Source of the DNA: Dialister succinatiphilus YIT 11850
GTDB lineage: Bacteria; Bacillota; Negativicutes; Veillonellales; Dialisteraceae
Assembly (NCBI RefSeq): GCF_000242435.1
Contig: NZ_JH591187.1
Span: forward strand, 1-64,000
Direction: 5' to 3'
Length of the DNA stretch: 64,000 nt
The first letter of the stretch is position 1; every line of letters starts with the position of its first letter. Positions 1 to 8,211 of this stretch are shown in pieces. Both the position numbers and the translations under genes were made by a program. The notes under the pieces were generated by a model. The model had not been told where the DNA came from. It saw nothing but the letters and a program-made list of their open reading frames with translations, and did no database searches.

Positions 1-92
1 CACGGAAATTATAACATTTCCACTCAAGGGGAGGCTTTCCTCTTTTATTGTTTCTGGAAAAATTCCCCTACCGAGTAAAATTTTACACTAAG
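1..92 (-). mobile_element. Terminal fragment of an ISLre2-like IS, left end, inverted
   Basis: These 92 bases are the reverse complement of positions 1786-1876, the left end of the complete IS further on, apart from one T missing in a T run of the second copy. The shared block stops exactly at the inferred IS tip, so this is the left end of a second copy whose transposase would lie upstream of the window on the minus strand. The reading frame of a flavodoxin-like gene starts directly at 93, so the element interrupts that gene. If the target duplication is 9 bp as in the other copy, it should be positions 93-101. The rest of the element is not visible. Confidence 0.85.
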
Positions 93-580
93 AAAGGCTG
101 GCAGCTGCTTTTGCACAGGGAGCAGAAAAGGCAGGAAATGAAACGGAATTGATTTCCCTGGCAGGCAGGAAGCTGGGATTCTGCACCGGATGTCTGTCCT
201 GCCAGAAAACATTTCGCTGTTACCAGAAGGATGACGGGGCGGTTCTCTGCGAAAAAATAGGGAATGCCGATGTGGTGGTATTTGCTACGCCCATCTATTA
301 CTACGGAATCAGCGGACAGCTGAAGACTCTGCTGGATCGGTGCAATCCCCTGTTTCCGCAGGAATACCATTTCCGGGATGTATACCTTCTGATGGCTGCA
401 GCTGATGACAACCCCCATACACCGGAAAGAGCCATTTCCGGATTGACCGGCTGGATTGACTGTTTCCCCAAGTCCCGCCTGGCAGGTGTGGTATTTGCCG
501 GCGGCGTGACGGAGGCAGGAGATATTGAAAATCATAAAGAGCTTCATGAAGCCTTCGTAGCTGGCATGCATGTGCAATAA
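93..580 (+). pseudogene. NADPH-dependent FMN reductase / flavodoxin-like protein, 5' end removed by IS
   Basis: The frame is open from the IS tip at 93, about 19 codons before the TTG at 149 that could be mistaken for a start. The residues after the junction (RLAAAFAQGAEKAGNE) match the first helix of flavodoxin-fold NAD(P)H:FMN reductases, which normally follows an N-terminal FMN phosphate loop of the GSPRxxGNT type. That loop is missing here. A CxxCxxC cluster (CTGCLSC) and the PIYYYG segment, typical of the iron-sulfur flavoprotein/FMN reductase family, remain. No RBS or start is visible, so the gene is probably dead unless transcription and translation enter from the IS. The hydrolase gene begins 18 bp downstream, suggesting a former two-gene operon. 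Confidence 0.8.
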
Positions 581-598
581 ATCAAGGGAGAAAACAGA

Positions 599-1735
599 AT
601 GAAAAATGTAAAGAAGATAAAATGGATGATTCTTGCCCTGGCCGGTCTTGCTCTGGCAGGCTCTGTAATGACGGCGGAGGCTGCCGATGTGAACAGCCAG
701 GGAGAAAAGGGAAACGGGGTGCGCCGGATTTCTACGACTCCCTGGCAGGGAGAGGAACCGCTGAAGCTCACTGATACCTGGGACAAAACCTTTCCCAAAA
801 GTGACAAGGTAGACCATTCCAAGGTCACCTTCCATAACCGCTATGGCATAACCCTGGCAGCAGACCTGTACATGCCGAAAAACAGGAAAGGGAAAATGGC
901 GGCCCTGGCTGTGGCAGGCCCCTTCGGTGCCGTCAAGGAACAGGCGGCAGGTCTCTATGCCCAGAAGCTGGCGGAAATGGGATTTTTAACCATGGCTTTT
1001 GACCCATCCTTTATCGGCGAAAGCGGCGGCAGAATCAGAAATGTGGCCAGTCCGGACATCAATACGGAAGATTTCTCGGCAGCGGTGGATTATCTCTCCA
1101 GCCGCGACGATGTGAATCCGGATAAAATCGGTATTGCAGGCATCTGCGGCTGGGGCGGCATGGCATTGAATGCCGCGGCTATGGATACAAGAATCAAAGC
1201 CACCGTTACATCCACCATGTACGATATGAGCCGGGTGATTGCCAATGGCTATTTCGACTATGAAAAGAACCAGAGTCTTTTAAAGAAGGAAAGAATGGAA
1301 AGACGGAAGGTCCTTAATGAAGAGAGAACCCTGGATTATAGAAATGGAAACTACAAGAGAGACGGCGGTGTGGTAGATCCTCTTCCGGCAGATGCGCCTC
1401 AGTTTGTGAAGGATTACTATGACTATTACAAAACAAAGAGAGGCTATCATCCCCGGTCTCCTAACTCCAATGACGGATGGAACCTGACCAGTGCCCTGTC
1501 CTTCATGAATATGCCTCTTCTGACCTATGCGGACGAAATCGAAAGCCCTGTCCTCATGATTCATGGTGAAAAAGCCCATTCCCGTTATTTTTCGGAAGAT
1601 GCGTTCAAGAAACTGAAAGGAAACAACAAGGAACTCCTTATCGTTCCCGGTGCCAGCCACACAGACCTTTATGACAACATGGACAAGATTCCCTTTGACA
1701 AAATCGCCGCCTTCTTCCACAAGTACCTGGGGTGA
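599..1735 (+). CDS. Secreted alpha/beta hydrolase, dienelactone-hydrolase-like
   Basis: 378 aa. An N-terminal signal peptide of about 28 residues (KK-rich start, hydrophobic core, cleavage near AEA-AD) suggests export to the periplasm or cell surface. The alpha/beta hydrolase core follows. The nucleophile elbow reads GICGWGG, with Cys183 where most family members have Ser; cysteine nucleophiles are known in dienelactone hydrolases. An acid is likely in the loop after LMIHGEKAH, and the catalytic His is probably His354 in PGASHTD. The RBS GGGAG lies before ATG 599. The gene follows the broken flavin reductase at 18 bp, so it may once have depended on that promoter. The substrate is unknown; related proteins are often simply called alpha/beta hydrolase. 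Confidence 0.8.
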   Translation: MKNVKKIKWMILALAGLALAGSVMTAEAADVNSQGEKGNGVRRISTTPWQGEEPLKLTDTWDKTFPKSDKVDHSKVTFHNRYGITLAADLYMPKNRKGKMAALAVAGPFGAVKEQAAGLYAQKLAEMGFLTMAFDPSFIGESGGRIRNVASPDINTEDFSAAVDYLSSRDDVNPDKIGIAGICGWGGMALNAAAMDTRIKATVTSTMYDMSRVIANGYFDYEKNQSLLKKERMERRKVLNEERTLDYRNGNYKRDGGVVDPLPADAPQFVKDYYDYYKTKRGYHPRSPNSNDGWNLTSALSFMNMPLLTYADEIESPVLMIHGEKAHSRYFSEDAFKKLKGNNKELLIVPGASHTDLYDNMDKIPFDKIAAFFHKYLG

Positions 1736-1776
1736 TGAAGAGCGCAGAGAAATCAGGGGGAGGGAAGCAGCCATTT

Positions 1777-1785
1777 TTCTCTTTC
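1777..1785. repeat. 9-bp target site duplication of the complete IS (left copy)
   Basis: The sequence TTCTCTTTC at 1777-1785 is repeated exactly at 3441-3449, directly outside the two IS tips. Nine bases is the duplication size known for ISLre2-family elements, so the element arrived by transposition at this site and has not recombined since. Confidence 0.85.
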
Positions 1786-3440
1786 CTTAGTGTAAAATTT
1801 TACTCGGTAGGGGAATTTTCCAGAAACAATAAAAGAGGAAAGCCTCCCCTTGAGTGGAAATGTTATAATTTCCGTGCACAAATAAAACAAAGAAAGGGCT
1901 TTCCTCATGGATATTATAACAAAAACTGGAGAAATTTGGAGTGAAAATGCAATAGGAGCAGTCATTTCTATCATCAAGGAATCTGATGATTCTATTGAGT
2001 CTGAAAGGAAGTTATCTCATTGGCTCGAAGAAATGAACTGTCAGCTTATAGCTATGGCTCTGGAGCGTATTGACGCGGAGCTGTATCAGATTTACAGGTC
2101 ACAGGGGTGGCGTGTGGCGCGCCGGGACTCCCGGACGATTTACTGTCGCTATGGAGAGCTGACCTATACCCGAAGACTTCTGCAGAAAGATGGGAAGAGC
2201 TTCTATCCCCTGGACCGCAAAATGGGCTTTGAGCCCAGAAAACACTACAGCATGGGAATGATTGAGCGGATTGTCGAGGCTGTCGCAATTACCACATCTC
2301 GAAGTGCCAGCGAACTCCTGCAAAGCCTGGCAGGGATTACCATCTCCCATCAGTCCGTTATCTCACTCAAGAATTATGCCGGTAAGAAGGCAAAGGCTTA
2401 CGAAAAAGCATTGGCAGAAGAGGAAAAGGTTGAAAAGCCGACACAGCCGGAAATTATAGCGATTGAAGGAGATGGAATTGTACTCAAGAACAAGGAGAAA
2501 GGCGGCGTTTCGGAAGTGCACCGCCTCCAGGTATATGAGGGAGTCAGGAAAAATGGCAACAGGACAGAACTGGTAGGACTTCGCTGCTTTGCATCTACCA
2601 GCAGGAAAGAACTTTTTGCAATGGTAAGAAGCTATCTGCTTGGGCACTATGACCTGTCTAAGACCACAGTGCTGTCGAATGGGGATGGAGGGTCCGGATA
2701 CCAGTTTCAGGACTTTGAGCGAATGGTAGAAGGCTGCCTGGATCACCAGCACTTCCGCGACTGCTATCATGTGCATGAAAAGATCCGGAACCGGCTCAGC
2801 TTCTGCAACAAGGAACTGGTAGACCACATTATCCGAGAGCTTCACCGGACCGACAATATTATGAAACAGATTCCGGTATGGATGGACACTGCCCGGAGCT
2901 GCGCCCGAACAGAGGCGGATTTGGAGGAGGTAGACAAGCTGCAGAGCTATCTGGAGAGAAATGCTCCCTATATCCCCAGCCTGAGTCAGCGCGGCATCCA
3001 TACAGAGATTCACCTGGGGACTGCAGAAACAAATCACCGGTTCTACAGCTATCGCATGAAGCGGCAGGGACGGAGCTGGTCCAGCGAGGGAATGGAGTGT
3101 ATGGTTTGGGTATTAACCGCCCGGAAGAATAAAACACTTACAGCAGCTCTCCTGTACCATGCTAATGGGAAAAGCTACAAAAAGATGGATAGAGCCATGC
3201 ACAAGGCTGCGGTGCAGACAGAGCGTAAAATCGCCCAGAATGTCCGGAGTGAGGCGCAGAAGCGTAAAATGAGAAACTATAGGCCAGGATGCCTGGAGGG
3301 GCGTATAGGCGTTTATGGAGCTTCTTCTTCACCAATGGGGAGACTGGCCAGAGCTATACAGAAATACTGATTAAACCGAAGCCACGGAGATAGTAATTAT
3401 CGACAGTCAAATGAATTACCGAGGAAAACTTGACACTTAC
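1786..3440 (+). mobile_element. Complete ISLre2-family insertion sequence
   Basis: The 1655-bp element has imperfect terminal inverted repeats of about 24 bp. The left tip starts CTTAGTGTAAAATTTTAC and the reverse complement of the right tip starts GTAAGTGTCAAGTTTTCC; both continue CTCGGTA, giving 19 of 24 identical positions. The tips are bounded by perfect 9-bp direct repeats (1777-1785 and 3441-3449). One transposase gene fills the inside. The element lies in the gap between the hydrolase stop and the rRNA methyltransferase, so it seems to break no gene. Its left end is also present, inverted, at 1-92. Confidence 0.9.
1907..3370 (+). CDS. ISLre2 family transposase (UPF0236)
   Basis: 487 aa, the usual full length for the family, without frameshift. 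Acidic residues fitting a DDE-type catalytic triad are in EGDGI (about residue 188), NGDGGSGYQ (about 259) and the later AETNHRFYSYRMKRQ block, all typical of UPF0236/ISLre2 transposases. A Cys/His-rich stretch (DHQHFRDCYHVHEK) follows the second acid. The start ATG at 1907 has AAGAAAGGG about 10 bp upstream. The frame is complete and both IS ends are intact, so the element could still be mobile. Confidence 0.93.
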   Translation: MDIITKTGEIWSENAIGAVISIIKESDDSIESERKLSHWLEEMNCQLIAMALERIDAELYQIYRSQGWRVARRDSRTIYCRYGELTYTRRLLQKDGKSFYPLDRKMGFEPRKHYSMGMIERIVEAVAITTSRSASELLQSLAGITISHQSVISLKNYAGKKAKAYEKALAEEEKVEKPTQPEIIAIEGDGIVLKNKEKGGVSEVHRLQVYEGVRKNGNRTELVGLRCFASTSRKELFAMVRSYLLGHYDLSKTTVLSNGDGGSGYQFQDFERMVEGCLDHQHFRDCYHVHEKIRNRLSFCNKELVDHIIRELHRTDNIMKQIPVWMDTARSCARTEADLEEVDKLQSYLERNAPYIPSLSQRGIHTEIHLGTAETNHRFYSYRMKRQGRSWSSEGMECMVWVLTARKNKTLTAALLYHANGKSYKKMDRAMHKAAVQTERKIAQNVRSEAQKRKMRNYRPGCLEGRIGVYGASSSPMGRLARAIQKY

Positions 3441-3527
3441 TTCTCTTTCTCCCTGCTTTGAAGCTCCGGTGCTTCCTGTGGTAAAATAACAGACATATGA
3501 TTTCTATTTTTATGACAGGAGACACAC

Positions 3528-4748
3528 ATGGAAGCACTGAAAACGGTAACCATCAGCAAACGGGCGGAACTGGCGGCCAGGGGAGGCCATCCCTGGATTT
3601 ACGGTTCTGAAATCAAAGACATGGATGAAGGCATAGCGCCAGGAGACATGGTGAAGGTCCTTTCTTCCAAAGGGAAATTTGTGGGGACCGGGTTTTACAA
3701 TCCTCATTCCAAAATCACTATCCGTATCTTCTCCACCAATGCCAATGACCGGTTCGATGAAGCTTTCTGGAAAAGGCGGGCTGCCTATGCCGTCGATTAC
3801 CGTCTCCAGGTGATGAGGAAGGAAGATTATGACTGCTGCCGTCTGGTGTTTGGCGAAGCAGATCAGCTGCCGGGCTTGACGGTGGACCGTTTCGGCGATG
3901 TGCTGTCGGTGCAGGTGCTGTCTCTGGGCATGGAAAAAAGGAAGCACCTTTTCCTTGACGGCCTCATCGAAGTGCTTCGGGAAAGAAATCTTCCCGTATC
4001 CTGCATTTATGAAAGAAATGATGTGAAAATCAGGGAACTGGAGGGCATGGAGCAGTACAAGGGATTTTACCATTCCCCTCTTCTTGCTCCGGAAGAGGAA
4101 AAGACCCTGGTAGACATTGTAGAAAACGGCATTCGCTATACGGTGGATGTGGAGAATGGGCAGAAAACCGGTTTCTTCCTTGACCAGAAATTCAACCGCC
4201 TGGCGGCAGCTTCCATTGCCCGGGGACGCCATGTGCTGGACTGCTTTACCCATACCGGCGCTTTTGCGCTGAATGCGGCCAAAGGCGGAGCCGCTTCGGT
4301 GACGGCTCTGGATATTTCAGAGGAAGCGGTGCATATGGCTGCCCATAACGGCATCATCAACGGTCTTCCTATCCAGGCTGTCAGGGCGGACGTATTTGAC
4401 TTCCTTACGGAGCTGGATCGCACGAAGAATCATGAATATGATTACATCATCCTGGATCCGCCAGCCTTCACGAAATCCGGCAGGACCGTGCACGAAGCCT
4501 TCCGGGGTTACAAGGAAATCAACTACAGGGCCATGAAAATCCTGCCCCGGGGCGGATATCTGGCCACCTGTTCCTGCTCCCATTTCATGGGAGAAGAACT
4601 TTTTGTGAAAATGGTGAAGGAAGCAGCCCGGGACGCCGGAGTCACCTTAAGGCAGATTGAATTCCGTCAGCAGGCACCGGACCATCCCATTCTCATGACG
4701 GTGCCGGAAACCTATTACCTGAAATTCTTCCTGTTCCAGATCATCTGA
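3528..4748 (+). CDS. rlmI: Class I SAM-dependent rRNA methyltransferase, RlmI-like
   Basis: 406 aa. An N-terminal PUA RNA-binding domain (residues 1-75, with HPWIYGSEI) precedes an EEHEE-like region and a C-terminal Rossmann methyltransferase. VLDCFTHTGAFAL (about residue 236) is the SAM-binding motif I. DPPAFTKSG (about 316) and the cysteine-containing CSCSHFM (about 346) are the motif IV/VI signatures of 5-methylcytosine RNA methyltransferases. E. coli RlmI modifies C1962 of 23S rRNA; Firmicute homologues are less studied, so the exact base is inferred. The RBS AGGAGA precedes ATG 3528. The IS ends about 90 bp upstream, so the native promoter region may have been altered. Confidence 0.88.
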   Translation: MEALKTVTISKRAELAARGGHPWIYGSEIKDMDEGIAPGDMVKVLSSKGKFVGTGFYNPHSKITIRIFSTNANDRFDEAFWKRRAAYAVDYRLQVMRKEDYDCCRLVFGEADQLPGLTVDRFGDVLSVQVLSLGMEKRKHLFLDGLIEVLRERNLPVSCIYERNDVKIRELEGMEQYKGFYHSPLLAPEEEKTLVDIVENGIRYTVDVENGQKTGFFLDQKFNRLAAASIARGRHVLDCFTHTGAFALNAAKGGAASVTALDISEEAVHMAAHNGIINGLPIQAVRADVFDFLTELDRTKNHEYDYIILDPPAFTKSGRTVHEAFRGYKEINYRAMKILPRGGYLATCSCSHFMGEELFVKMVKEAARDAGVTLRQIEFRQQAPDHPILMTVPETYYLKFFLFQII

Positions 4749-4778
4749 CCACAGGAAAATTACATATTTATATGCTGC

Positions 4779-4827
4779 GCAAAAGGACGTTGAAGAAATG
4801 AGAGCCATTTCTTCAGCGTCCTTTTGC
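4779..4827. terminator. Bidirectional terminator between convergent genes
   Basis: The long perfect hairpin has arms GCAAAAGGACG(C/T)TGAAGAAATG with a 5-nt loop, A-rich on one flank and T-rich on the other. It lies between the plus-strand methyltransferase and the minus-strand DUF2939-like gene and can serve both. Confidence 0.75.
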
Positions 4828-4836
4828 TTGCACCCT

Positions 4837-5415
4837 TCAGCGGGCCCTTTCCTGCAGGTATTCCTTGAGGTTCAGAATTTTTACGGCGGTCCAGCTGCCG
4901 TTCACATCCTTTTCCATAAGCACCTGCCAGGTAAAGTCTTTGTCCAGTTTTTTATCATGAACCTTCACATACACCAGGGCTTTGCCATTCTCTTCCTTTA
5001 CGTCCAGAATATCAGTGAGGGAAAGGGCAGCGGAGCCCAGGGAGGCAGACATGATTTTCCCTGCTTTGCCGGAAGATTCCTTGCCATTTCCTTCCGTAAA
5101 GCGGATTTCCGTTTGGCGCACCATTTCATCGACGGCCTGTTTTTTCAGCATTTTCAGAAGGGAAGCAGCCAGCTCATGGTCTACCCTGCCATCGGAAGCC
5201 AGGTAGGCGGCGGTGTCATCTACGGCAGAGCCATAGACCCTATCCATGTCTACTCGTTCCTTGAAAAGCTGCAGGTCCTTTTTCTTCAGGGCCTGCTGGA
5301 TTTCCCCTGCTGCATAGGCCGGAGTTCTGGACCAGTAGAAAACGTACCAGCCTCCGGCGGCACAGAGGATGAGGGCCAGGACCAGGACAGCTTTTTTTAC
5401 GATGGTATTGTTCAT
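4837..5415 (-). CDS. DUF2939-like membrane-anchored protein
   Basis: 192 aa. One N-terminal hydrophobic segment (about residues 8-30, VLVLALILCAAGGWYVFYW) acts as signal anchor; the rest would be periplasmic. The following PAYAAGEIQQALKKKDLQLFKERVDMD stretch resembles the helical opening of DUF2939 proteins, described as conserved envelope proteins of unknown function. The centre is helical (KQAVDEMVRQTEIRF) and the end is a beta-rich half that could bind a ligand. The start has GGAGGAAA upstream on the minus strand. It appears to be monocistronic. Confidence 0.65.
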   Translation of the reverse strand: MNNTIVKKAVLVLALILCAAGGWYVFYWSRTPAYAAGEIQQALKKKDLQLFKERVDMDRVYGSAVDDTAAYLASDGRVDHELAASLLKMLKKQAVDEMVRQTEIRFTEGNGKESSGKAGKIMSASLGSAALSLTDILDVKEENGKALVYVKVHDKKLDKDFTWQVLMEKDVNGSWTAVKILNLKEYLQERAR

Positions 5416-5461
5416 AGATTTCCTCCTTTTTCTTTATTATATCGAAAGGGAGGAAAAAGAA

Positions 5462-5492
5462 ACAGGGCTTCCCCCTGAAGGGGAAGTCCTGT
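5462..5492 (-). terminator. Rho-independent terminator of the aldehyde dehydrogenase gene
   Basis: On the minus strand a stem of about 13 bp (ACAGGACTTCCCC pairing with GGGGGAAGCCCTGT, one G-T pair) is followed by TTTCTTTTT. It begins about 12 bp after the dehydrogenase stop. Confidence 0.7.
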
Positions 5493-5503
5493 GAGGAAAG
5501 AGG

Positions 5504-6925
5504 CTATTTTCCTGTATCGAAGAGGGCCTTCTGCTGGGTAAATTCGAGCATGCCGTAAATGCCGCCTTCCCGGCCGATGCCGCTTTCCTTGTAGCCGCCG
5601 AAGGGAGCTGCCGTATCACGGGGGCTGGCATTGATGTATACATTGCCTGCCTGAATTCTATGGGCCATGGCGATGGCTTTGTCCTTGGGACCGTACACAC
5701 CGGCGTTGAGGCCGTAGCGTACATCATTGGCAATGGAGATGGCATCGTCCTCATCCCGGTAGGTAATGACGCAGAGCACGGGCCCGAAGATTTCATCCTG
5801 GGCGATGGTCATATCATTTTTCACATCGGTGAAGATGGTGGGCTTTATGTAGTAGCCCTTATCCGGAGAGTCCGGAAGTCCGCCCAAAAGGAGGCGGGCT
5901 CCTTCATCCATGCCCTTTCTGATATATTCGGAAATCTTTTTGTACTGCTGCAGGGAGGACACAGGGCCCAGCTTTACTTCATGGTTTTCGGGGCTGCCGA
6001 CTGTATATTCTTTGGCGATTTCTGTCAGCTGTTTTTCTATGGTTTCCTTTTCTTCTGCCGGAATGAGGAGGCGGGAGAAGGCAGTGCAGGTCTGCCCGGA
6101 ATTCAGGAAGATGCTGTTGAAGCACAGGTGGATAGGTTCGGTGTAGTCATGATCTTTGGCAGGAAGAATCACATAGGGGGATTTACCGCCCAGTTCCAGA
6201 CTGATATGTTTCACTGACTCCAGGGCCTTCTTGCCTACCGTTACGCCGCCGGAGGTGGAGCCGGTGAAGGAAATCATATCCACCAGGGGATGGGAGGAAA
6301 GGGCATTGCCCACTTCACCGCCCCGGCCGGTAACCAGGTTGAATACGCCTTTCGGGAAGCCGGCCTTTTCAAAGGCTTCTGCCAGGTAATAGGAAGAAAG
6401 GGGCGTATGCTGGCTTGGCTTTAAAATCACCGTATTTCCCATGAGCAGGGCCGGTACGATTTTCTGGATGACCTGCCCCAGGGGATAGTTCCAAGGCGTA
6501 ATGCAGCCGATAACGCCCACCGGTTCCCGGTAGGTGGTGGAATAGGCCATCTTTTCCACCAGAGGAACCTTTGGCGCCAGGTCTATGTAGGAACGGGTGC
6601 GCACGTACTGGTATTCTACCTGGGATGATTTGGTAAAGCTGTAGGGAGAGCCCAGCTCTTTGATGGTGATGTCAATGAGGTCATTTTCCTGGCTTTTGAA
6701 AATGGCAAGGAATTTTTCCATCAGATTGATTCTCTCTGTCAGCGGAAGGGCGGCCCAGGCCGGAAGGGCCTTATGAGCTGCCCTGGCTGCTTTGTCCACA
6801 TCTATTTCATTTCCGGCGGGCACTCGGGCAAAAATCTGCCGGGTGGCGGGATTCTCTACTTCGATAAACCGGCCTGACGCACCGGCAGTCCACTGGCCGT
6901 CAATGTAAAGCTTTTCAAAATCCAC
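5504..6925 (-). CDS. NAD(P)-dependent aldehyde dehydrogenase family protein
   Basis: 473 aa, usual family length. It oxidises an aldehyde to the acid with NAD(P). Visible signatures are TPWNYPLGQ (about residue 143, cofactor and oxyanion Asn region), FTGSTSGG (Rossmann glycine motif), LELGGKSPYV with the general-base Glu (about 245), NSGQTCTAFSR with the catalytic Cys (about 280), and the C-terminal EIFGPVLCV. The mature domain is complete and no key residue is missing. It stands alone between a terminator and its own promoter, so the substrate cannot be told from context. The RBS GGGAGG lies before the ATG. Confidence 0.9.
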   Translation of the reverse strand: MDFEKLYIDGQWTAGASGRFIEVENPATRQIFARVPAGNEIDVDKAARAAHKALPAWAALPLTERINLMEKFLAIFKSQENDLIDITIKELGSPYSFTKSSQVEYQYVRTRSYIDLAPKVPLVEKMAYSTTYREPVGVIGCITPWNYPLGQVIQKIVPALLMGNTVILKPSQHTPLSSYYLAEAFEKAGFPKGVFNLVTGRGGEVGNALSSHPLVDMISFTGSTSGGVTVGKKALESVKHISLELGGKSPYVILPAKDHDYTEPIHLCFNSIFLNSGQTCTAFSRLLIPAEEKETIEKQLTEIAKEYTVGSPENHEVKLGPVSSLQQYKKISEYIRKGMDEGARLLLGGLPDSPDKGYYIKPTIFTDVKNDMTIAQDEIFGPVLCVITYRDEDDAISIANDVRYGLNAGVYGPKDKAIAMAHRIQAGNVYINASPRDTAAPFGGYKESGIGREGGIYGMLEFTQQKALFDTGK

Positions 6926-7027
6926 TGGTAAAAACCTCCCTTGTACAAAAATGAAAAAGGGAATAGCAGATGACTTCTATTCCCCTCTTCGGTTTTATGA
7001 AATTGCAAAGGCTCATGCCTTTCCTTT

Positions 7028-7056
7028 ATTATAGCCATTTGATTCAAAGGATACAA
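7028..7056 (-). promoter_or_regulatory. Sigma-70-type promoter for the aldehyde dehydrogenase gene
   Basis: On the minus strand TTGTAT is followed after exactly 17 bp by TATAAT, about 100 bp upstream of the dehydrogenase start. The stretch between promoter and start contains no recognised riboswitch. Confidence 0.65.
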
Positions 7057-7161
7057 TGGGAGGGGAAGTACGGAAAATCTATCCATCCATGGTATAATGA
7101 AGTTGAATCTATTTTTAGCAGGTTAATAATAATTTAATGAAAACATAATAAGGAGGTTTGA

Positions 7162-8211
7162 ATGGGTTTACTGGATGAAACATTGAATCAGATTCAGCCA
7201 TTGGATGAAGAGGCCATGGAAAAGGCAGCATTCCGGTGGAAGAATCTGTACACAGGCATGGGGGACTTGGGAAAAATGGAAACCATGGTAACCCAGTTTG
7301 CCGGTGTGACAGGGGAGGCCATGCCGGCGATCCCGAAGTGCTGCACCGTCATTGCCTGCAGCGATCATGGCGTTTATGCAGAAGGGGTTTCCGCCTATCC
7401 TCAGTCCACCACTGTAGGCATGACAAAGGCCTACGTGGAAACGAAGGGGGCTGCAGCCAATGCCATGGCCTATTATGCCCGCTCTGACATGGTGGTGGTA
7501 GACATGGGAATTAATGCTGACATGAGCGGAGTGCCGAACCTCCTTGACCGGAAAATCGCCTGGGGTACGAAAAATATTGCCCAAGGGCCGGCCATGACCC
7601 GCCTGGAGGCGATCCGCTCCATTGAAACGGGCATCGAGATTGCAGACGAAAAGGCCAGGGAGGGGTACCGGGTATTTACCATCGGTGAAATGGGAATTTC
7701 CAATACCACTTCCTCTGCCTGTATTCTGGGTGCTTTCAACCATTGGAATGCCATCGAAGTCACCGGCCGGGGCACCAATATTTCCGATGAACGGCTTCGC
7801 CATAAAATCGATGTGGTGCAGAGGGCAATGGATGTGAACCATCCTGATCCCAATGACGGCCTGGACGTACTTTCCAAGGTGGGCGGTTTTGAATACGGCT
7901 GCATGACCGGCGTCATCCTGGGGGCCGCTGCCAACCATGCCCTCACCATCATTGATGGCTTCAACACTACCGCCAGTGCGTTCATTGCCAAAGCTTTGTG
8001 CCCGGAAGTGGTCCATTACCTTATGGCGTCTCATCTGTCCCTGGAACAGGCCCATAAGAAATCGCTGGCTGCCTTGGGACTGACGGAATACATTGACCTG
8101 GACTTCCGCCTGGGTGAAGCCATTGGTGCCGGCATTCAGACAAGAATGCTGGACTATGCCCTTTCCGTATATCGGGAATGCGCGGCTAAAGAGGAAGAGG
8201 TGAAAGCATGA
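7162..8211 (+). CDS. arsA: ArsA-like alpha-ribotide phosphoribosyltransferase subunit (CobT homologue)
   Basis: 349 aa, a full-length CobT-fold protein. CobT moves the phosphoribosyl group of nicotinate mononucleotide onto the lower-ligand base of cobamides. In Sporomusa ovata and Veillonella, two CobT homologues, ArsA and ArsB, form a heterodimer that can activate phenol and p-cresol. Here GEMGISNTTSSA (about residue 175) and DFRLGEAIGAG with the conserved catalytic-type Glu (about 315) are intact. The next gene is a second CobT homologue overlapping by 4 bp, which is the reason for naming it arsA instead of cobT. The RBS AAGGAGG precedes ATG 7162. No cobalamin riboswitch is visible upstream. 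Confidence 0.8.
   Translation: MGLLDETLNQIQPLDEEAMEKAAFRWKNLYTGMGDLGKMETMVTQFAGVTGEAMPAIPKCCTVIACSDHGVYAEGVSAYPQSTTVGMTKAYVETKGAAANAMAYYARSDMVVVDMGINADMSGVPNLLDRKIAWGTKNIAQGPAMTRLEAIRSIETGIEIADEKAREGYRVFTIGEMGISNTTSSACILGAFNHWNAIEVTGRGTNISDERLRHKIDVVQRAMDVNHPDPNDGLDVLSKVGGFEYGCMTGVILGAAANHALTIIDGFNTTASAFIAKALCPEVVHYLMASHLSLEQAHKKSLAALGLTEYIDLDFRLGEAIGAGIQTRMLDYALSVYRECAAKEEEVKA

Noticed and set aside
1-3449. Composite transposon carrying the hydrolase cassette
   Set aside because: The complete IS has its own perfect 9-bp duplication, so it inserted alone; nothing shows that the pair moved as a unit.
7060-7161. Cobalamin riboswitch upstream of arsAB
   Set aside because: The gap is only about 100 nt and lacks the B12-box; a promoter-like TATAAT (about 7092) and an RBS are all that can be seen.
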